Positions 25,859-34,724 of a DNA stretch of 47,865 bases are shown in pieces. The notes under the pieces are model-generated. The model was given only the letters and a program-made list of their open reading frames with translations, was not told the DNA's origin and did not search any database. The translations under genes and the position numbers were made by a program. Positions within the stretch are counted from its first letter, which is position 1. Each line of letters opens with the position of its first letter. This DNA is from Paratissierella segnis (GTDB lineage: Bacteria > Bacillota > Clostridia > Tissierellales > Tissierellaceae), in the NCBI RefSeq assembly GCF_014385195.1, contig NZ_JACRTG010000015.1, positions 1-47,865 of the forward strand, in the 5' to 3' direction.

Positions 25859-25916
25859 AAAAAGAGAAACAATAATAACCTAACTATGCGTGTAGGTTCT
25901 TATTGTTTCTCTTTTT
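25859..25916. terminator. 58-bp palindrome, copy 2
   Basis: Arms 25859-25882 and 25893-25916 match copy 1 (23625-23682) except for one base in the left arm and a different 10-nt loop. It is upstream of the primase, where no transcript clearly needs terminating. Confidence 0.8.
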
Positions 25917-25958
25917 AGAAATTATGAAGCAAGTAGAAAAGGACTGCTTAATAGCAGG

Positions 25959-26020
25959 TATAGATGGCTAGCAGTAATACCTCTTGCAATAGTAACAGTC
26001 TATATGATAATAGAAAATAG
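25959..26020 (+). pseudogene. 62-bp duplicated fragment of the small membrane gene
   Basis: This segment matches 22519-22580 at 59 of 62 positions and in the same direction. It encodes RYRWLAVIPLAIVTVYMIIE (three synonymous or conservative changes), with no start codon or promoter and a different sequence after it. It is a partial duplicate, or the right-hand repeat of an integrated segment. Confidence 0.7.
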
Positions 26021-26033
26021 GAAGTATTATAGA

Positions 26034-26068
26034 TTTAAAAAGCAGGCAAATGATGCCTGCTTTTTAAA
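26034..26068. terminator. Bidirectional terminator after integrase
   Basis: TTTAAAAAGCAGGCA and TGCCTGCTTTTTAAA form a perfect 15-bp stem with a 5-nt loop. It directly follows the integrase stop on the reverse strand. Confidence 0.9.
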
Positions 26069-26070
26069 TC

Positions 26071-26979
26071 CTAAACTAATGTTTCTATTGCTGCCTCCAA
26101 TTCTTCTTGCCTTGGAATGGTATATACTTGTGCCGTAACATAACCAGAAGCATGACCTGCAAGTTGAGCAACTATAGAAATATCAACCCCATTTTTGAGA
26201 AGTGTTCTGCAAAAATAGTGCCTAAAAGAATGAATAGTTACATCCGTAATCCCTATTTGTGCACAGTATTTCTTGAAAATCTTCCAAATTCCTGACCTGG
26301 TGTAAGGGGTCTTGCGTTCGGATATGAACAGATTATCACATTCTGTTTTAACGTTTTTTCTTATTTCCATCCAGTTGTTAATTGCATCCCGAACATCCCT
26401 ATGCAAGGGGATATGACGCACTTTATTTTGCTTTCCTATTACTTTTAGGTTACCTTTTCGTTCAGTTATATCAATGTCAGCAATACGGATATTTATGAGT
26501 TCAAAATTTCTAACTCCACACCTAGTGAAAATTTCAAACATGGCAATATGAGCCTTATTACCTCCACGGTATATATGACGGCGTAAGGCACGGTAGGTCT
26601 GTTCATCCAAAGACTTGGGTGCAGCAGGTGATTGAATCTTTATTTTTTTAATTGGTTTGGCAGGATTATTTTTTATATATTTTTCTCCTTCAAGAAATTC
26701 AAAGTAACTCTTCAGACTGGCCAATCTTAAATTAATGGTTGTTTCTTTCAAATGCCTTGTTCCCTGTAGATATGAACGCATATCTCTGATATCAATTTCA
26801 GTTACTATAATAGGGTCAAAATTTATGCCATTGGTTTCTTCAAACCATTTCGCAAATGCCTGCACATGCTCGATATAAGTTTTTATTGTGGAATCAGACT
26901 TGTCTATGCTCATCAAATAAGTAGCAAATTCATCAATATAAAAATTGCTTTCAGTTAATCCCTTATTATATTCCATCAT
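26071..26979 (-). CDS. Tyrosine recombinase (XerC/D-like integrase)
   Basis: 302 residues; the ATG at 26979 lies 6 nt after GGAAGG. The N-terminal SAM-like core-binding domain (residues ~12-100) has DSTIKTYIEHVQAFAKWF. The catalytic domain has all residues: Arg in TRCGVRNFE (159), Lys in GKQNKVRHIP, HSFRH (252-255), LAGHASG (His 278) and the Tyr nucleophile in AQVYTIP (288). The length is that of Xer-type or simple element integrases. The nearest module is the primase/resolvase segment, so it may integrate or resolve that element; no att site could be identified with confidence. Confidence 0.9.
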   Translation of the reverse strand: MMEYNKGLTESNFYIDEFATYLMSIDKSDSTIKTYIEHVQAFAKWFEETNGINFDPIIVTEIDIRDMRSYLQGTRHLKETTINLRLASLKSYFEFLEGEKYIKNNPAKPIKKIKIQSPAAPKSLDEQTYRALRRHIYRGGNKAHIAMFEIFTRCGVRNFELINIRIADIDITERKGNLKVIGKQNKVRHIPLHRDVRDAINNWMEIRKNVKTECDNLFISERKTPYTRSGIWKIFKKYCAQIGITDVTIHSFRHYFCRTLLKNGVDISIVAQLAGHASGYVTAQVYTIPRQEELEAAIETLV

Positions 26980-27151
26980 CAACATCCTTCCTATAGTTTT
27001 TAATACTATAAAATATATTGGATAAGGGTTTCAAGAGAGTGTTAAATTTTTGTTTCCAATTTTTTATGGGATAATGGGCGATTATATGGGGGTTTATATT
27101 TAGATTTAAAGGGAACTGGAAAAAGAACTTATATTTTGTTGACAAGTTTTG

Positions 27152-27180
27152 TGGAAAAATTATGAAAATTGTCCTATAAT
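27152..27180 (+). promoter_or_regulatory. Promoter of the helicase gene
   Basis: TGGAAA (27152-27157), a 17-bp spacer and consensus TATAAT (27175-27180). An alternative pair is TTGACA (27139-27144), 16 bp, TATGAA. Both are 40-80 bp before the GTG start. Confidence 0.6.
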
Positions 27181-27219
27181 TTATATAAGTGAAATAAACA
27201 AAAAAATGGTGGTGATACG

Positions 27220-30147
27220 GTGAGTTATTTTTTAAATTACTACGATGCAGTTCGATATCCTTACGAAACTGATGAGAAGAAAGGCTTAAGAGAATCTCAA
27301 CTCGGGGCAATACATGCTATAGCATCGCACTTTACTAATAGCAATTATCCTGCAATTATTACTATGCCCACAGGTTCAGGAAAAACTGCTATTTTGATAT
27401 TATCAGCATTTGTTTTAATGGCTAAAAGGGTTTTGGTGTTGACACCGAGCCGATTGGTTAGGAGTCAAATAAAAGAAGAGTTTGAAGAATTACAGACATT
27501 ATTAGATATAGGTGCACTGACGAATATTACTGAAAAGCCAAAAGTTTATGAGTTAAAAAATAAAATATTAACGGAAGAGGCATGGAGGGGATTAGAAAAT
27601 TTTGATGTGGTAGTTGCTATACCAATGAGCATTAGTCCTGCTATAGATGATATTCCTACTCCTCCTGATGGTATGTTTGATTTGATATTAATTGATGAGG
27701 CACATCATAGTCCTGCAACAACATGGAATGGAATAATTGAAGCATTTCCACAAGCAAAAAAAATACTATTCACTGCTACACCATTTCGAAGAGATAAAAA
27801 AGAAGTTAAAGGAAAGTTTATATATAATTATGCAATATCAGATGCTTATAAAGATGGGGTTTTTGGTAGAATAAAATATATTCCAGTAGAAAATATTGAA
27901 GGTTCGGAAGATATTGCAATTGCCAAGAAGGCAGAAGAAGTGTTTATTGAAGATAAAAATGCTGGTTTTGAGCACTGTTTGATGGTAAGGACAGATAGAA
28001 ATAAAAGGGCAAAGGAACTAGAACAAATATATGCTGAAAACACATCATTGAGATTAAAGATTATAAATAGCGACCATTCATATAGCCATGTTAAAAGTGT
28101 TATTAAAAAACTTAATAATGGGGAACTAGATGGGATAATATGTGTTAATATGCTGGGTGAAGGTTTTAACTTTCCTAAATTAAAAATTGCTGCAATTCAT
28201 TCCCCTCATAAATCTCTTGAAGTTACACTACAATTTATTGGAAGATTTGCAAGAACAAACGCTCCTAATCTTGGAACTGCAAAATTCATTGCTACACCAT
28301 CTGAAATTGAAATAGAAAGAGAAAAAATATTTGAGGAGGGGGCTGTATGGGAAGAAATTATTATGAATTTAAGTGAAAGTAGGATAGATGAAGAAATTGA
28401 AAATAAGCAGACTCTTAGTACCTTCGATTGCGTTTTAAATAGAGATGATGAAACAAATGACCTGTCATTGTCTTCATTAGTTCCATTTGCACATGTTAGA
28501 ATATACTCGGTGGATACTTTTGACATACATGCAGATATTAATCTGCCTAATGGTCTACTATTAGTAAATAAACATATCAGCAGAGAATATTCAATGATAG
28601 TTATTATTGCTAAAGAGATACTTAATCCTAAGTGGACGAAACTAAATATGTTTCAGAAGATACAATATGAATTGTTTATAATATACTTTCAAGAACAGCA
28701 TAAATTATTATTTATTAATTCTACTAGGAAGAATGAAGACATTTATGAAAGTATTGCAGAACAATTTTCTGGTACAAATATAAGAAAACTATCATTGGGT
28801 AAAATAAATCGAGTTTTATCTAATTTAAAGAACCCAGAATTTTTTAATATTGGCATGAGAAATAGTATACAAACAAGTAATACGGAATCCTATAGAATAA
28901 TTAGTGGTTCTAATGCACAAAAAGCAATTAGAAAAACAGACGGAAGGATTTTTCATAGGGGGCATTGTTTTGGTAAAGGTACTGATAATAATGAAGAAGT
29001 AACTGTAGGATATAGTAGTGGTTCAAAAGTATGGAGCAATAGTTATTTAACAATACCACAATTTATAAAATGGTGTAACAATATTGCAAACAAGGTTACT
29101 AGCAAAGGCTCTGCATTTACAAACTCTCCTTTAGATTATATTCCAGTTAGCGAAGAAGTGAATACTGTACCTAACAAATTTATTATTTCAGTAGATTGGA
29201 ATAATGAAACATATCAAAAACCACCAATTATAAGCAGTAAAAATAAAGATATAGGATTTGAATGTATTCAGTTGTTAGATATAGAGTTGCAGGTAAAAGG
29301 CAGAAATGAAGGGAAAATAGAGATAGTTTTTAAATATTACAATTTTGAATTCAGCATTTGTTTTTCTCTAGATGATGATAAATTTTTCAAAAGTGAGGAT
29401 AGTTTGGCTAAAAGTATATTTATTAATAGGCAATATGGCGATATCTCTTTATTGGATTATTTAAATGCTAATCCTTTAGTAATATATTTTAGTGATTTTT
29501 CTTCATTGATAGGGCATGAATACTATAAAAAGAATTATGATGACTTGATTTTGATAGATGAAGATATTTTAGAACCAATAGAATGGGAAGAGAATGGGGT
29601 GGATATAGAGTGTGAAATTGATAATCCAAGTCATGGGAAGATTTCTATACAAGAATTTTTAAATAAATATTTATCAGGCAAAGAGTATGATTTTCTGTAT
29701 TATGACCACGGAACAGGAGAAATAGCAGATTTTATAGCAGCCAAGGAGCATGATAAACGCATTGTTCTTCAGTTCTATCATTGTAAAGGTTCTGGAGGCG
29801 AAAAATCAGGAGACAGAGTAAATGATGTATATGAAGTATGTGGACAAGTTATTAAGTCATCAATGTGGACAGATTTAAAGAAACTGAAAAGGAAACTAAA
29901 GGCTAGAATGATTACACATGAAAATTCTAGTGATAATCCGAATAATTACATAAGAGATAGTTATGATAAATTTTTAGAAGTCTTGGCTTCAGGAGAAACT
30001 AAAATGTTTGAATTCGAAATAATTTTAGTACAACCAGGTATTACAAAGTCTAGGTTAAGTGAAAAGATTTCAAGTGTTATTGCGGCAGCAGATGATTTTT
30101 GTGTTAATCAGGGATATTTACCGATAAGAGTATTCTGCTCTAAGTAA
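27220..30147 (+). CDS. SF2 helicase with nuclease-like C-terminal domain
   Basis: 975 residues, GTG start after a GGTGGTGAT site. The N-terminal helicase has a Q-like RESQLGAIHAI, Walker A TGSGKT (51-56), DEAH (159-162), FTATP, and QFIGRFAR as motif VI, so an ATP-dependent translocase of the HsdR/UvrB-like group. About 400-780 is unassigned. The last 170 residues include TGEIADFIAAKEHD and VLQFYHCKGSGG, then VNDVYEVCGQVIKS: the order D...x-x-K of a PD-(D/E)xK nuclease, but with His where Asp/Glu is usual. It has its own promoter and stands before a PHP-ATPase and a membrane protein. A defence role is inferred from context. Confidence 0.75.
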   Translation: MSYFLNYYDAVRYPYETDEKKGLRESQLGAIHAIASHFTNSNYPAIITMPTGSGKTAILILSAFVLMAKRVLVLTPSRLVRSQIKEEFEELQTLLDIGALTNITEKPKVYELKNKILTEEAWRGLENFDVVVAIPMSISPAIDDIPTPPDGMFDLILIDEAHHSPATTWNGIIEAFPQAKKILFTATPFRRDKKEVKGKFIYNYAISDAYKDGVFGRIKYIPVENIEGSEDIAIAKKAEEVFIEDKNAGFEHCLMVRTDRNKRAKELEQIYAENTSLRLKIINSDHSYSHVKSVIKKLNNGELDGIICVNMLGEGFNFPKLKIAAIHSPHKSLEVTLQFIGRFARTNAPNLGTAKFIATPSEIEIEREKIFEEGAVWEEIIMNLSESRIDEEIENKQTLSTFDCVLNRDDETNDLSLSSLVPFAHVRIYSVDTFDIHADINLPNGLLLVNKHISREYSMIVIIAKEILNPKWTKLNMFQKIQYELFIIYFQEQHKLLFINSTRKNEDIYESIAEQFSGTNIRKLSLGKINRVLSNLKNPEFFNIGMRNSIQTSNTESYRIISGSNAQKAIRKTDGRIFHRGHCFGKGTDNNEEVTVGYSSGSKVWSNSYLTIPQFIKWCNNIANKVTSKGSAFTNSPLDYIPVSEEVNTVPNKFIISVDWNNETYQKPPIISSKNKDIGFECIQLLDIELQVKGRNEGKIEIVFKYYNFEFSICFSLDDDKFFKSEDSLAKSIFINRQYGDISLLDYLNANPLVIYFSDFSSLIGHEYYKKNYDDLILIDEDILEPIEWEENGVDIECEIDNPSHGKISIQEFLNKYLSGKEYDFLYYDHGTGEIADFIAAKEHDKRIVLQFYHCKGSGGEKSGDRVNDVYEVCGQVIKSSMWTDLKKLKRKLKARMITHENSSDNPNNYIRDSYDKFLEVLASGETKMFEFEIILVQPGITKSRLSEKISSVIAAADDFCVNQGYLPIRVFCSK

Positions 30148-30351
30148 AAAGCATATACTAAATTTTTGAATAGAGAATAAACATACATTTATTTCTTTTT
30201 TATATTAAAAGCCATATTCAATTGATAAAGGTTTGCTATGTAAAAATATCGAAAATGTATAGTATGCTAAAATATTGAAGAAGTTATGACTATTTTAAGG
30301 AGAATAAAGATTTATGGATAGTGTTACTCTAAAGCAACTTTATGATAAAGC

Positions 30352-32685
30352 ATGCAAGGGAAATATGGTTGTGAGTATTTTAAAATGGATTTACATATAC
30401 ATACTCCTTCATCTAAGTGCTATAAAAAAACATATACGAGCAATGAAGAGGAATACATTAAAATACTGGATGAAGCCTTTGAAAACGGAATCGGTATTAT
30501 TGCTATAACCGACCATAATACTGTTAAAGGATATTATGAGATGATGGACTATATAATGGCTGATAAGAAAAAATATAGTAAGTATACAGGTATGCTTATA
30601 TTGCCTGGTATTGAAATTTCCAGTTTTGGTAAACATATTTTAGCAATTTTTCCTCCACAAAAGACTCAAGATGAACTAAATACATTTTTATATAACATAG
30701 GTATAGATATTAATGAACAAGGAGAGGAAGATGCTGATGCGTATAAAGTAACTCCTATGGAATTAATGAAAAGAATATATGAAATGGATGGCATAACTAT
30801 TTTAGCCCATGCAGACTCAACAAATGGCATGTTAGAAAAACTTCTTCATAATGGCAATAGTGGAGATGATTCATGGATACATAAGGGAAAAAGTTTGGCA
30901 TCTATAATTAAATCTGAACATCTTTACGGGATTAGTTTGAATGATAAAGGTTTGAAAGATAAACTTTTAAAAGATATTCTTAACAACAAGGAATATAGAA
31001 GGGAAAAAAGTATAGCAGTAATATATTGTTCAGACAGTCACGGAACTAGAGATACAAAAGCAAAGTATAAAGCCGATGGCAAACCTATAGGTGAGAGATA
31101 TTCATACATTAAGTTATCCGAGTTATCATTTCATGGATTGAAAATTGCACTATTGGACCCAGAGGTAAGAATATATGATGAGATACCAGGAAACATTTAT
31201 CCATATATAGAGGGAGTTGCTATAAATGGCGGATACTTAGAAGACCCTAAAAATCCTGATGGATTTCAGTTTTTTAGGTTTAACAAAGCACTAAACTGCG
31301 TGATTGGAGCACGAGGAACTGGTAAATCAACATTATTAGATACAGTTCAATATACACTTTTCCCAGAAGTAACTGATGATGAGGTTGCGTTGAAATTCGA
31401 TATTTCTGCCGTTTTCCTAAACTACTTTGGAGATGTATATGCTTTTATTTGTGAACCTAAAATTGAGTTTGATAATTATACCAAAGAATTAATAGGTGTA
31501 AGGAATAAACCTAGTATCTATAAGTTGAGTAAAAATGGGAAATTTTATAGCAGCAGAAAAAGCAATGAAACTTATAAAGAATTACAAAACTTTTCATCAG
31601 TTGCTTACAAACAACGTGCTATATTGAATTATGCTCAAGATAAAAGAGGGCCAATAGATGTAATAAATAACCTTTTACTCATTAGTAATACTGAGAAGTA
31701 TAGTAACCTGCTGAAAGGTATAAAACAGAATTACGACTCTATAGAAAGTATACTTAAAAAGCAAAATAGGGTTGAATGGAATGATTATATTGAAAGAGCA
31801 CATATCGTTGAGGAAGATATGCAGGAAATAACATGCCCATTTCTTGAAATACTAGAAAGTAATAAACAAATATTTAACTTGAGAAAAAACATAATTAAAA
31901 AGGTAAATAAGATTTTAGATGGACAAGTAAGATTAAGGCTTGAGAAAGATTTTGCTGAAAAAGATAAAAAGAGAGTTATTGATGATACTGTAAATCAATG
32001 CAGAAGGAAATTTAATATAATATATGAAAAACAAATTCTTTTAGAGAAATGGCTAACACAAGTAGTTAGGAAAGTTGCATTGGAAAATGCAGAGTGGATT
32101 TTCCCAGTATATATTTTATATAATAAGCCCAATAAATTGGCTAAATGCTATGGACTTGAGGAAAGTGATGCCGAACAGTTAATCAAATGGGTTAGGCCAG
32201 TATTAGATAGATGGGTTTTTACAACATTTCCAGAAGATAAAATTGAATATGAATATAATGTAAATACTGGAATAAGTAAAAAACAAAGATTTCTACCGAG
32301 AAATATGCTTTCGATGGGTCAAAAATCAGTGGCTATGTTACTTATGATTGTTACTGCTGCTCATGATTTGGGTGATAATAGGCCTTTGATTATAGACCAG
32401 CCAGAAGATGACTTAGACAATATTTATATTTACTCAAGTTTGGTAAAAGAATTTAGAAAAATAAAAAATAGTAGGCAGTTAATTTTTGCGACACACAACC
32501 CTAATATCCCGATATCAGGAGATGCAGAAAACATAATTATCCTTGAGTCTACTGGTGAAAATGGTTATGTTAGTTGTTCAGGTTCTATTGATAAAGTTGG
32601 AATAAGCGAAAAAGTACTAAACATACTTGAAGGAGGCAGACAAGCACTAGATGTAAGAAATATGAAATATCCTCCATTTAAATAA
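30352..32685 (+). CDS. PHP-domain plus SMC-like ATPase (Ppl/TrlF-like)
   Basis: 777 residues as an open frame. The PHP phosphoesterase domain is complete: HIH (15-17), TDHN (53-56), GIE (86-88), LAHAD and CSDSHG. The ATPase has Walker A GARGTGKST (~319), a signature-like LSMGQKS, Walker B with IIDQPEDDLDN, and FATHNPN. PHP-ATPase fusions of this size include the anti-phage protein Ppl and the TrlF family. Oddity: the ATG at 30352 has no ribosome-binding site and lies right after an in-frame stop. A good start at 30314 (AAGGAG upstream) opens the other frame, and a -1 shift at aaG-GGA-AAT joins the two. So the true N-terminus is either internal or reached by a frameshift (mutation, sequencing error or programmed). 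Confidence 0.8.
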   Translation: MQGKYGCEYFKMDLHIHTPSSKCYKKTYTSNEEEYIKILDEAFENGIGIIAITDHNTVKGYYEMMDYIMADKKKYSKYTGMLILPGIEISSFGKHILAIFPPQKTQDELNTFLYNIGIDINEQGEEDADAYKVTPMELMKRIYEMDGITILAHADSTNGMLEKLLHNGNSGDDSWIHKGKSLASIIKSEHLYGISLNDKGLKDKLLKDILNNKEYRREKSIAVIYCSDSHGTRDTKAKYKADGKPIGERYSYIKLSELSFHGLKIALLDPEVRIYDEIPGNIYPYIEGVAINGGYLEDPKNPDGFQFFRFNKALNCVIGARGTGKSTLLDTVQYTLFPEVTDDEVALKFDISAVFLNYFGDVYAFICEPKIEFDNYTKELIGVRNKPSIYKLSKNGKFYSSRKSNETYKELQNFSSVAYKQRAILNYAQDKRGPIDVINNLLLISNTEKYSNLLKGIKQNYDSIESILKKQNRVEWNDYIERAHIVEEDMQEITCPFLEILESNKQIFNLRKNIIKKVNKILDGQVRLRLEKDFAEKDKKRVIDDTVNQCRRKFNIIYEKQILLEKWLTQVVRKVALENAEWIFPVYILYNKPNKLAKCYGLEESDAEQLIKWVRPVLDRWVFTTFPEDKIEYEYNVNTGISKKQRFLPRNMLSMGQKSVAMLLMIVTAAHDLGDNRPLIIDQPEDDLDNIYIYSSLVKEFRKIKNSRQLIFATHNPNIPISGDAENIIILESTGENGYVSCSGSIDKVGISEKVLNILEGGRQALDVRNMKYPPFK

Positions 32686-32885
32686 ATAGATTATTTACAA
32701 ACCAAGTATTGAAAATAAATTATAATTAACTTTAAATAAAATATTTAAAGTGCAATATTTATGAAAGTTACATGAATTGGACTTCAATAAACATCATATT
32801 TGTGATTCAAGTGCCGATAGATTGAGATTCAAAATAAGGAGATGATTAAACTGGTATCAAAAAAGAAATATTAAAATTATTTATT

Positions 32886-34217
32886 ATGATATCATCTTTT
32901 TTTGAGAGTATTTTATTAAAAATGAAAAAAGGAAATCATAAACACTCTTATTTTTTACATAAAATGGTACAGTTTTTTTACTGTTTATCTATGGCTTTTA
33001 CTTTAGAGTTAATATTAAGTATAGCCGTTATTATTTTAATAGCCATTAGATATAATGCGGTGACATTAGGACAGCATGTTTTGTTTTGGATACCAATATT
33101 TTTAACTGTACTTTTGATATGGATAGTTATATTAAACTACAAAAATTTAGAATTCAGTCTTCCTAATTCATTACTTTCAGCACTTTTAATATTAAAGAAT
33201 ACCAATTTTAAGATGAGATTATTTGAGTCAATATTAAGCATATTTATAATACCCATTATATTGACTACTCTTATAATTAGGCTATTATCAAATTACTCAG
33301 TTCCAACACAAGAAATGCCTATTATAGTAGAGGTAGTATTTACTATTTGTTTTATTATTAGTCTTTTAATCTATAGTGAATCAACAAAGGATGAGTTTAA
33401 AAGATTAACACGACAGTTTGTAATATGGTTTCTAATTTTTTTAGGCTTTATGATTTTAACTTTATATCAGATAAATACTTATATTATAGAAGGACAGATG
33501 CAAGAAAATATGATAAATATTTCAATAGCAATTTTGGGACTTGTTTTGACAATGGTTACTATTATTGATAAGGCAAGACTTTTATATGGAGCAATATACG
33601 AGAAACGTAAAGATACAATTATAAAAGAAATAGACAAAGAAGTAGAGAAATATTCTATTGATAAATTTAAGAAAATTCTAATTTCTAAATACGAAAAGAT
33701 ATCAGATACTTTTATAATTATTAGAAAAGACTGGAATTCAGGTAAAAAGATAAAAGTGATTAGAATAATGTTTATTGCATTTTTACCTATGATATTTTTA
33801 GCAATAATATTTAAAACCGAGGATAGAATAAATAATATTATGGAAACTATAGTTTTATTTTTAAGTAGTAATTGGTTTAGAATATTTAAAGATGATAAAG
33901 AGTTAGGCACCAAAGTTTTAGGACTATTAATAATTAGTGGGATGTTAATAAAATGTATATATGACCTAATTAGAAACTTTAATAAATATAAAGTATATAA
34001 TAATATGGTTTATATTTGCAGAATATTAGGATTACTAATGTTTATGTTTATTATACTTGCAACTATTTTTTCTAATATATATGCAACTATTTTTAAGTAT
34101 GCTGTAATACTAATATTTGTAATTATATTAATCTTGCTACTTTTGATAACAATAATAGAAAAAATTTGGCAAAAAAGAAATAAAAAGAATAATCGTGTTA
34201 ATCAAGAAGAAGGATAA
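32886..34217 (+). CDS. Multi-pass membrane protein (about 10 segments)
   Basis: 443 residues. Six hydrophobic segments lie before a charged cytosolic stretch (about 230-290, KARLLYGAIYEKRKDTIIKE) and four after it; the C-terminus is strongly basic (IWQKRNKKNNRVNQ). No channel or transporter signature was recognised. The ATG at 32886 lacks a ribosome-binding site. Upstream, AAGGAG-ATG (32842) opens a 10-codon frame that meets this one by a -1 shift at tcA-AAA-AAG. Position after helicase and PHP-ATPase suggests a membrane effector, which is inference. Confidence 0.65.
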   Translation: MISSFFESILLKMKKGNHKHSYFLHKMVQFFYCLSMAFTLELILSIAVIILIAIRYNAVTLGQHVLFWIPIFLTVLLIWIVILNYKNLEFSLPNSLLSALLILKNTNFKMRLFESILSIFIIPIILTTLIIRLLSNYSVPTQEMPIIVEVVFTICFIISLLIYSESTKDEFKRLTRQFVIWFLIFLGFMILTLYQINTYIIEGQMQENMINISIAILGLVLTMVTIIDKARLLYGAIYEKRKDTIIKEIDKEVEKYSIDKFKKILISKYEKISDTFIIIRKDWNSGKKIKVIRIMFIAFLPMIFLAIIFKTEDRINNIMETIVLFLSSNWFRIFKDDKELGTKVLGLLIISGMLIKCIYDLIRNFNKYKVYNNMVYICRILGLLMFMFIILATIFSNIYATIFKYAVILIFVIILILLLLITIIEKIWQKRNKKNNRVNQEEG

Positions 34218-34724
34218 CAAAACAATATGTATTTTTATGTTAGAATTAACAGACAATAGCATAATGAAAATAGACAAAAAATAGACAAGCAGTATTCAAA
34301 GAAAGACTTATAATTATAGGAAAAACTAGTTATTTATATTTAAAATTAAATACAATTGAATTCTTGACTTTAAGGAGATGTATTTAATGCAATACACAAT
34401 TTATAGATGATGATAGGAAAGACATAGATGAGAAATATTTTCTGAATAAAAAACAAGGAAAGTAAAGTGTATTAGTACATAGGAGTTAGATTTTAAATAG
34501 ATGTTATATATGTATATGGGGTTAACAAAGAATAAAACAAAAAAATATTTGAAATTTTAAAAATGTATTGGAGAATTTTGAAAATTAAGTGGTAGAAGTA
34601 TTTAATAATTAAATAATAATTTCAACAAAAAAGTTTATAAAAACTTGATAAGAATATGCAGCCCTCTTTATATTATATAGAGTTTAAGAAATAGGAATTT
34701 TATAATATAGGGAGGGCTTATACT
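34218..34724. other. Degenerate intergenic region
   Basis: About 500 bp without a clear gene. It has ATAGACAA-type short repeats at 34250-34290. An AAGGAG-ATG at about 34387 opens only a 7-codon frame; another frame across it reads QFIDDDRKDIDEKYFL then NKKQGK-stop, probably the end of a dead gene. The right end is the hairpin at 34660-34718. Confidence 0.5.
34660..34718 (+). promoter_or_regulatory. Hairpin masking a ribosome-binding site
   Basis: AGCCCTCTTTATATTATA pairs with TATAATATAGGGAGGGCT over 18 bp (two G-U pairs). The 3' arm contains the GGGAGGG ribosome-binding site of the gene starting at 34725. No T-run follows, so translational control is more likely than termination. Confidence 0.5.

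Noticed and set aside
26071..27200. tRNA gene as attachment site for the integrase
   Set aside because: No cloverleaf-like sequence or tRNA 3' end seen next to the integrase or elsewhere in the window.
33479..33913. 144-codon reverse frame inside the membrane-protein gene
   Set aside because: Hydrophobic shadow of the AT-rich transmembrane coding sequence on the other strand.
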